Of a stretch of 64,000 nucleotides of DNA, positions 58,840 through 64,000 are shown in pieces (position 1 is the stretch's first letter; every line of letters begins with the position of its first letter). A program made the position numbers and the translations under genes. The DNA is taken from contig JAJOZX010009460.1 in the NCBI GenBank assembly GCA_023014485.1, positions 38,501 to 102,500 of the forward strand, given 5' to 3'. The DNA is from Bathynomus jamesi (Eukaryota; Arthropoda; Malacostraca; Isopoda; Cirolanidae). The notes beneath the pieces were generated by a model. The model was not told the origin of the DNA, ran no database searches, and saw only the letters and a list, made by a program, of their open reading frames with translations.

Positions 58840-60375
58840 TGTCGAGGGGTATGTCCCTAAATGGGCCACTCGATTGTTGAAGACGACTAAGGACGATGAA
58901 TACCGGGGGTGGTCCCCTTGGTTGGAGTCGGAATTGTATCCGAAGGATAATAGACAACGTCACTCTCGGGTTACCAGTGGATGCACTCGGCGCTCGCGCC
59001 TTGTCAAAAATGTGTGTGGATGTCACTGACCACTCTTACCTCAATTGGTTGTAAAGTTTCGGAAGATCACCTTTGAGTGCTTCCGTACGGAGGTTGTAAC
59101 GAGTTTATGCGGTGAATGGAAACGACTAACTAAATTTAACAGTCTTTTTATAATTCACTTTGGGACAGAATTCTTTTTATAGTAAAAATAATATTTAATT
59201 AAATTAAATGAAATTAAATTAATTAAATTAAAATTAATTAATATTTAACTTTAGTTACGTAAAAAATGGCGATTATATATACAGCTCTTAAGGTGAGACT
59301 TAAGACAGATTAATCGGTAACAAGTTAACTAAAGCGCAATGAACAATTATATATATTTTAAGTTAAGTTCCATTATCAAATGGAAGCTAAATTTATCCGG
59401 AGGGGTAGTGCCACTGCAGGAATAATTACAGACTTTAAGTCACAGAGTTTACGTATTATGAAGATGGTTAGAAGGCAAAGAACCCCGTTTCCGACGCTCT
59501 CGGGGTTTTTATAACCTCGGGGTAGGCGGAGACGAGGTAAACTAAGGGTCACCCTCTTACGGGCGGAGCCTAACAGCAAGCGCCTATAATAGTTTTCTAT
59601 ATTCGAATTTAAGCGGAGGCGACGTTAATTGACTGCCTCGATTGGGAGATGGAACTTCGGGAGAGTTCCGGGGGCGAACCAATCATGATCGAAATAGGTT
59701 TCGCGGAATTTACATTTTTCTTTTGATAATAAAGCATAATTATAGGATCGAGAGGCGCCAGAGGGGCGGCATGAAAGGAGGGTCGAACCTATACAAAAGG
59801 GAACTGATTTGGAAGGAATTTATAGGGCGCAAATGAATTTCATATTCGAGATAACCACTTTTGCGTGATTCTTTGGAAAAGAGAAATAGGGGTTAGGGAG
59901 AGCTGAAATTTGGTATGCGAGTAGGTCGAGCTAGGGGAAATCTGGTGGGCTATAGGTTGACACAATTATGCTTTATCTATGGGAATAGGTCAAGATTTTA
60001 GGAAAATTTAATAATAAAAAAATATAAAAACTGAGGTGTTTATAGACGCTTGCCTTGCATCACGTGATGCTGACAATAATAGAGACGCGGAGGGATCGAA
60101 GAATTCATGCGATGTGCATATTTTCATAAGCACCTCGCATCTAACAATTTAGATTGGGATTACTGGGATTTATGTGGATTAATGGGATTACTGGGATTTC
60201 TAGGGATTACATGGGATTTCTGGGATTTATGTGGATTACATGGGATTTCTCCGCGTATGAAAGAATGCACACTCTGTGATGTCAGAACAAAGGAATTTTG
60301 GGTTCAAGGTTTAGAATGCAATTCGTCGGAGACGAACTCTTTTGTACCGTAAGGATTTACACTACGGGACACTAC
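58840..60375 (-). repeat. 5' LTR of the errantivirus-like element
   Basis: 1536 bp. On the minus strand it runs from GTAGTGTCCCGTAG to CCCCTCGACA. It holds a run of (TGGGATTTATG)-like repeats near its start (60145-60250), an A/T-only tract (59190-59245) and a TATA box candidate. Compared with the 3' LTR I count by eye about five substitutions and eight short indels. Confidence 0.95.
59173..59181 (-). promoter_or_regulatory. Candidate TATA box in the 5' LTR
   Basis: The minus strand reads TATAAAAAG, about 1.2 kb into the LTR. The same sequence is at 48416-48424 in the 3' LTR. In the 3' LTR a minus-strand AATAAA lies about 25-30 bp downstream (48387-48392); a one-base difference removes it from the 5' LTR. 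Transcription start and R region are not otherwise defined. Confidence 0.35.
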
Positions 60376-61114
60376 AATACAATAGAATTGAGAAAATAAC
60401 ATCTAACGAATTCAAATTAGATGATGACATTCTTTTTTACAATACAAGTTTTATACAGAACGAGTTCGGGTAGTTGAGTACAATGCAGAGTATCAAATCT
60501 TTAAAATGACACTTGCTTACAAAATATTAAAAAAATTCAAAGATTAAAACTTTAATTTTAGGCAAACAATTAAGTTAGACAAAGAATGATATTGTTAAAT
60601 TTTTAGCAAAATTTTATTTTTCTGTGGGGAAAATTACATTCATAATGAATAGGTAAAAGGGAAAAATATATATTTTAAAGTTCATGGATTTTTCAAGGTT
60701 ACCATGATAGTACAATTGATAAACTAATTTTATTGACTATTGTAGGTAAAAATAGAATTACGTAATGGATGATGTATAGACCTGTGGTCAAGTGTGTATT
60801 TGGGTGTACTAGATACAAAGTGTGTATCTTACAATTTCGAGGGACAGATTAGCCGATAGGATTGTTCAATTAACTGAATAAATGCATGAGCAAGATATAT
60901 TAGAAGGCAAAAATGATTAAGATTAAATAACATAGTTAGCACTTACGCGCAATGAAATAGTTTATTGTGATATCCAATGATTTTAGCATAAGGTTTGTAT
61001 ATATAGTATATATAGTGTGCATACATGCATTTTTATTGACTGTTGTAGGTACAAATCGAATTACGTAGTGGATGATGTATAGACCTGTGGTCAAATGTGT
61101 ATTTATGTTTATTG
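60376..61114. repeat. Diverged macrosatellite unit, copy 10, third segment
   Basis: The unit resumes at AATACAATAGAATTGAG, matching array positions ~755 onward. It keeps both arms of the internal duplication around GTATAGACCTGTGGTC (60777 and 61078). Similarity stops at TTTATTG (61114), where the TTA microsatellite would start in the array. Confidence 0.85.
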
Positions 61115-61449
61115 GGTACAGATTGTAGTGGTTGGTGATACGTTCAAAAGGCGAAAGGGGATTTATAGTTGAATAGTTGAAATTATACGTCAGTGTGCAG
61201 ATGTATTTATAAATATTGGTAAGAAGCATCTGTAGATGCGTGAGTCGGTACAATAGTATGTACAATATAAGAGTAATTTCTTCATCCCGTGAAGAACTAG
61301 ATCATTAGGGGTCATTGGTGGATTAGGATTATATATTTATATATATATATATATACATTCAACTGCAAAGAACACGCAGTATAAATAACGTAAAGAACGA
61401 CGCTTGTGTTGGAGATATTCCGCGCAAGACGAGAGAGAGAGAACGAAAC

Positions 61450-61480
<31 letters not shown>

Positions 61481-62025
61481 TTTAAGGAACATATAAAATA
61501 ACTTAATAAATGTATGAGCGAGAATTTATATATAGTAAGCAATAATTATGATGTATTATAATGATGATGTTTGCATACGAGTTTTAATGCAAAAGTGACT
61601 GGAGGGACAAAGTAATAAAATTCAATTAGGATTATAGATTTTACATAATTAATCAGTTACACGTATAAGGTAATTAAAAAAAACGAACTTAGAGGACCTT
61701 ACAATTAATGAAAGTAAATCTAGCGGTATTAAAAATTAAATTTTGAAGATGGAATTAAATTTGACTAGTAACATTCCTAGCTATATATGAACTATATAAC
61801 CATTAACATTGACCAGAAGTATCGGTACGATAATTGAATTAAAAAAAAAATTAAGAATACAAATTAAAAATATAAATCAATTATGCATTTTAATGAGCTA
61901 AACATAATATTATAATACTCTTAAAAATAAAAGTAAATCGAACCTTAAATGAGTTTCGGCCAAGAATAAAAAAGTTATTGAAATGGAAGGAAAGCATTTC
62001 GAACAATCTTTTCTTTTAATAATTT
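61115..62025. other. ~0.9 kb segment unique to the diverged copy
   Basis: This stretch replaces the TTA microsatellite of the array. I see no ORF with recognisable content and no clear terminal repeats or target duplication. It contains two (TA)n runs (about 61328-61356 and 61455-61480) and a GAGAGAGAGA run. A piece near 61498-61555 (TTAATAAATGTATGAGCG, TATATAGTAAGCAATAATTATGATG) looks like a degenerate copy of unit sequence ~1185-1235. Part of this may therefore be old unit sequence lost from the array rather than an insertion. Confidence 0.5.
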
Positions 62026-62160
62026 CAGGTAAATTTTACATTAAAAATTATTTTTATATAATAAAAAAAAATATTAAAAAGGTTTAATAATTTTTGCATG
62101 TTAAGTAGAAAAATCATACTCTTTCGTATGTTCCATCGTACCAAAGAGGAATTAACCATG

Positions 62161-62193
62161 GTTGAACCATTTCTCTGGTTGAAACGGTTCAAC
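62161..62193. repeat. Small hairpin GTTGAACC...GGTTCAAC
   Basis: An 8-bp perfect inverted repeat with a 17-nt loop, in a patch of copy 10 that has no counterpart in the array (about 62130-62350). Neither its origin nor a function is apparent. Confidence 0.4.
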
Positions 62194-62889
62194 TGGGGTT
62201 GGGGGTGTTAAAATAAAATAAAAATACAAAGTTTGGAGTACGACATTCGGGGGAATTGAGTGACTAAGCAGGGGGTATAAGTCTGAAATTGACAATTACA
62301 TCTTCTTCTTTTTTTTAAGATTGCCTGTCACACTACTTTGAACAAAAATTAAAAGTTGAAACAAAACGGAGGGACGGTATGTTCCTCAGCATAGTAATTT
62401 AAAAGGAGTCATTGGGACAAGATCGATTAATTAATTATTACACAACTATTATTATCACGTATACATTACAATGATTATCAGTCATTACAAACAATTGTAA
62501 AAACTGTTTTGGTTGCAAACAATAAAATGTCATTTTACCTATATATTTATATACGCAACAATGGCATGAAAAAGAAAAGACAAATCGGTCCATTTCCTTC
62601 TTACAACAAAACAAAGAAAGGTTAACTAAAGACGCAACCCGGTCAATTCAGGTTGAATTAAATTCTCTTTTACAACACAAAAAAAAGGTTGAATTAAATT
62701 CTTAGATTAAATTTTCTTAAATTAGATTCTCTTAACTTACAAAGAAAAAGTTGAATTCAATTGACTGCATTGAAATGACTTGGGACTTGAAACCTGACTT
62801 AAAACAAAACTCTGACTTAAAACAAAACTCTGACTTAAAACAAAACTCTGACTTAAAACAAAACTCTGACTTCAATTAAAACTCTGACT

Positions 62890-63540
62890 TCAAATAAAAC
62901 TGTCTGACTTGAACTCTATCAAGTATTCTTGAAACTAACTTGAACTCTTATCAAGTATTCTGAAACTAACTTGAATTCTTATCAAGTATTCTGAAACTAA
63001 CTTGAACTCTTATCAAGTATTCTGAAACTAACTTGAACTCTTATCACGTATTCTGAAACTAACTTGAACTCTTATCAAGTATTCTGAAACTAATTTGAAC
63101 TCTTATCAAGTATTCTGAAACTAACTTGAACTCTTATCAAGTATTCTGAAACTAACTTGGACTCTTATCAAGTATTCTTGAAACTAACTTGAACTCTATC
63201 AAGTATTCTTGAAACTAACTTGAACTCTATCAAGTATTCTTGAAACTAACTTGAACTCTATCAAGTATTCTGAAACTAACTTGAACTCTATCAAGTATTC
63301 TGAAACTGTCTGACTTGAACGCTTGTCAAGTATCTTGAAACTTAAACTGTCTAACTTGAACGCTTGTCAAGTATCTTGAAACTTAAACTGTCTAACTTGA
63401 ACGCTTGTCAAGTATCTTGAAACTTAAACTGTCTAACTTGAACGCTTGTCAAGTATCTTGAAACTTAAACTGTCTAACTTGAACGCTTGTCAAGTATCTT
63501 GAAACTTAAACTGTCTAACTTGAACTCTTATCAAGTATTT
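62890..63540. repeat. Hairpin minisatellite of the diverged copy (31-bp and 41-bp periods)
   Basis: First about twelve to fourteen repeats of ~31 bp (GAAACTAACTTGAACTC + TTATCAAGTATTCT), then about five repeats of 41 bp with GAACGCTTGTCAAGTATCTTG. Both families keep ACTTGA...TCAAGT around a changing 6-7 nt loop, as the 46-bp repeat of the array does, although period and flanking sequence have changed. Confidence 0.85.
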
Positions 63541-64000
63541 CTATAAATCTCTGGGCGGTTGTCCCTTTTGGCGCAACCTTCTGACTTCAAAAACTGACTT
63601 CAAAAATGACTTCAAAAAATGACTTCAAAAAATGACTTCAAAACTGACTTCAAAATTACTTCAAGTATCTCTCTAAATCTATAAACTCTGTAAACTCTCT
63701 CTTTCTTAATTTGCAAGTCAATTCAATTCAATAATTTGAAAAAATTTGCAAACAAAAATAAAAAAATGTAAACAATATTTCACTCTAATGTACGCGAAGG
63801 TACTGTACTATTATGTTTGGTACATAAAATAAAATTATTCTATGCTGAATATAATAGTGAAAATAACTGAAATTAACTCTCTCTGAAATTAACTCTCTGA
63901 AATTAATTCTCTCTGAAATTAATTCTCTCTGAAGTTAATTCTCTTACTTTTAACTTTTCTTACTTTTAACTTTTCTTACTTTTAACTTCTGTGAAAATTA

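Larger units (their letters stand above)
48080..60375 (-). mobile_element. Endogenous errantivirus-like LTR retroelement (gypsy group, with env)
   Basis: A 12.3 kb element on the minus strand with two ~1.53 kb LTRs, a tRNA-Gln primer-binding site, gag, pol in the order protease-RT-RNase H-integrase, an intact env and a polypurine tract. Gene order and integrase position are those of gypsy (Metaviridae), and the F-type envelope is that of insect errantiviruses. Flanks are AATAT (48075-48079) and AATAC (60376-60380), a 4-5 bp target duplicate with at most one change; array copies read ATTAATACAATAC at this place. LTR near-identity shows recent insertion. gag and pol each contain one frameshift. 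Confidence 0.95.
62026..64000. repeat. Diverged macrosatellite unit, copy 10, last segment (runs off the window)
   Basis: From CAGGTAAATTTTACATTAAAAATT the unit follows array positions ~1505 to ~3150. There is an unrelated patch at about 62130-62350. The minisatellite block is longer and differently built, and the unit continues through the GACTTCAAAA repeats (63585-63660) into the AATTAACTCTCTCTGAA repeats at the window edge. Confidence 0.85.

Noticed and set aside
1..64000. CRISPR array or bacterial operon
   Set aside because: Repeats have no unique spacers, and the mobile elements are eukaryotic (LTR element, hAT, CACTA); there is no dense gene packing or ribosome-binding-site pattern.

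Overview
The window is repeat-dominated, AT-rich eukaryotic nuclear DNA. No single-copy host gene could be supported. The organism is most likely an insect or other arthropod. The main clue is a gypsy/errantivirus-like element with an F-type envelope gene. A hAT transposon and a CACTA-like (CMC) transposon of a kind I associate with arthropod genomes add to this. The species cannot be named from the sequence.

Layout, left to right. (1) About 1-43,160 is a head-to-tail macrosatellite array with a ~4.7 kb unit, whose copies start at 1, 4817, 9552, 14307, 18962, 25469, 30227, 34933 and 39717. Copies are nearly identical and differ mainly by short indels. Each carries the same blocks: a block with two perfect TGACGTCA sites, a polypyrimidine tract, a TTA microsatellite, minisatellites built on the hairpin ACTTGA...TCAAGT, GTTACAATTAACTCT repeats, and a GC-richer block with a TGTTAACCCC boundary. 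(2) Copy 5 is interrupted by a 1.7 kb broken hAT transposon (19448-21146) with a perfect 8-bp target duplication. (3) Copy 9 is interrupted by a (TA)n tract at 43161-43495. To its right the same unit continues but is clearly more diverged. (4) The diverged tenth copy (44620 to the window end) holds a 2.56 kb CACTA-like transposon (45446-48005) with a frameshifted protein gene, and a 12.3 kb LTR retroelement on the minus strand (48080-60375).

The LTR element reads on the minus strand: 5' LTR (58840-60375), a primer-binding site matching the 3' end of tRNA-Gln, a ~1.3 kb leader, gag (one frameshift), pol (protease, reverse transcriptase, RNase H, DD35E integrase; one frameshift before the GPY/F domain), an intact 593-codon env with signal peptide, furin site, fusion peptide and transmembrane anchor, a polypurine tract and the 3' LTR (48080-49609). 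The two LTRs are almost identical, so the insertion is young.

The most interesting possibility concerns the 4.7 kb unit. On the minus strand it has an apparent tRNA-Arg primer-binding site 2 bp from a TGTTAAC boundary and a polypurine tract at the other end of the ~1.66 kb block so defined. That is the layout of an LTR plus a ~3 kb non-coding internal region. The array may therefore be a tandem chain of LTR-internal-LTR-internal units from a non-autonomous retroelement. This is an inference. Many short ORFs in the array are translations of simple repeats, and I do not regard them as genes.
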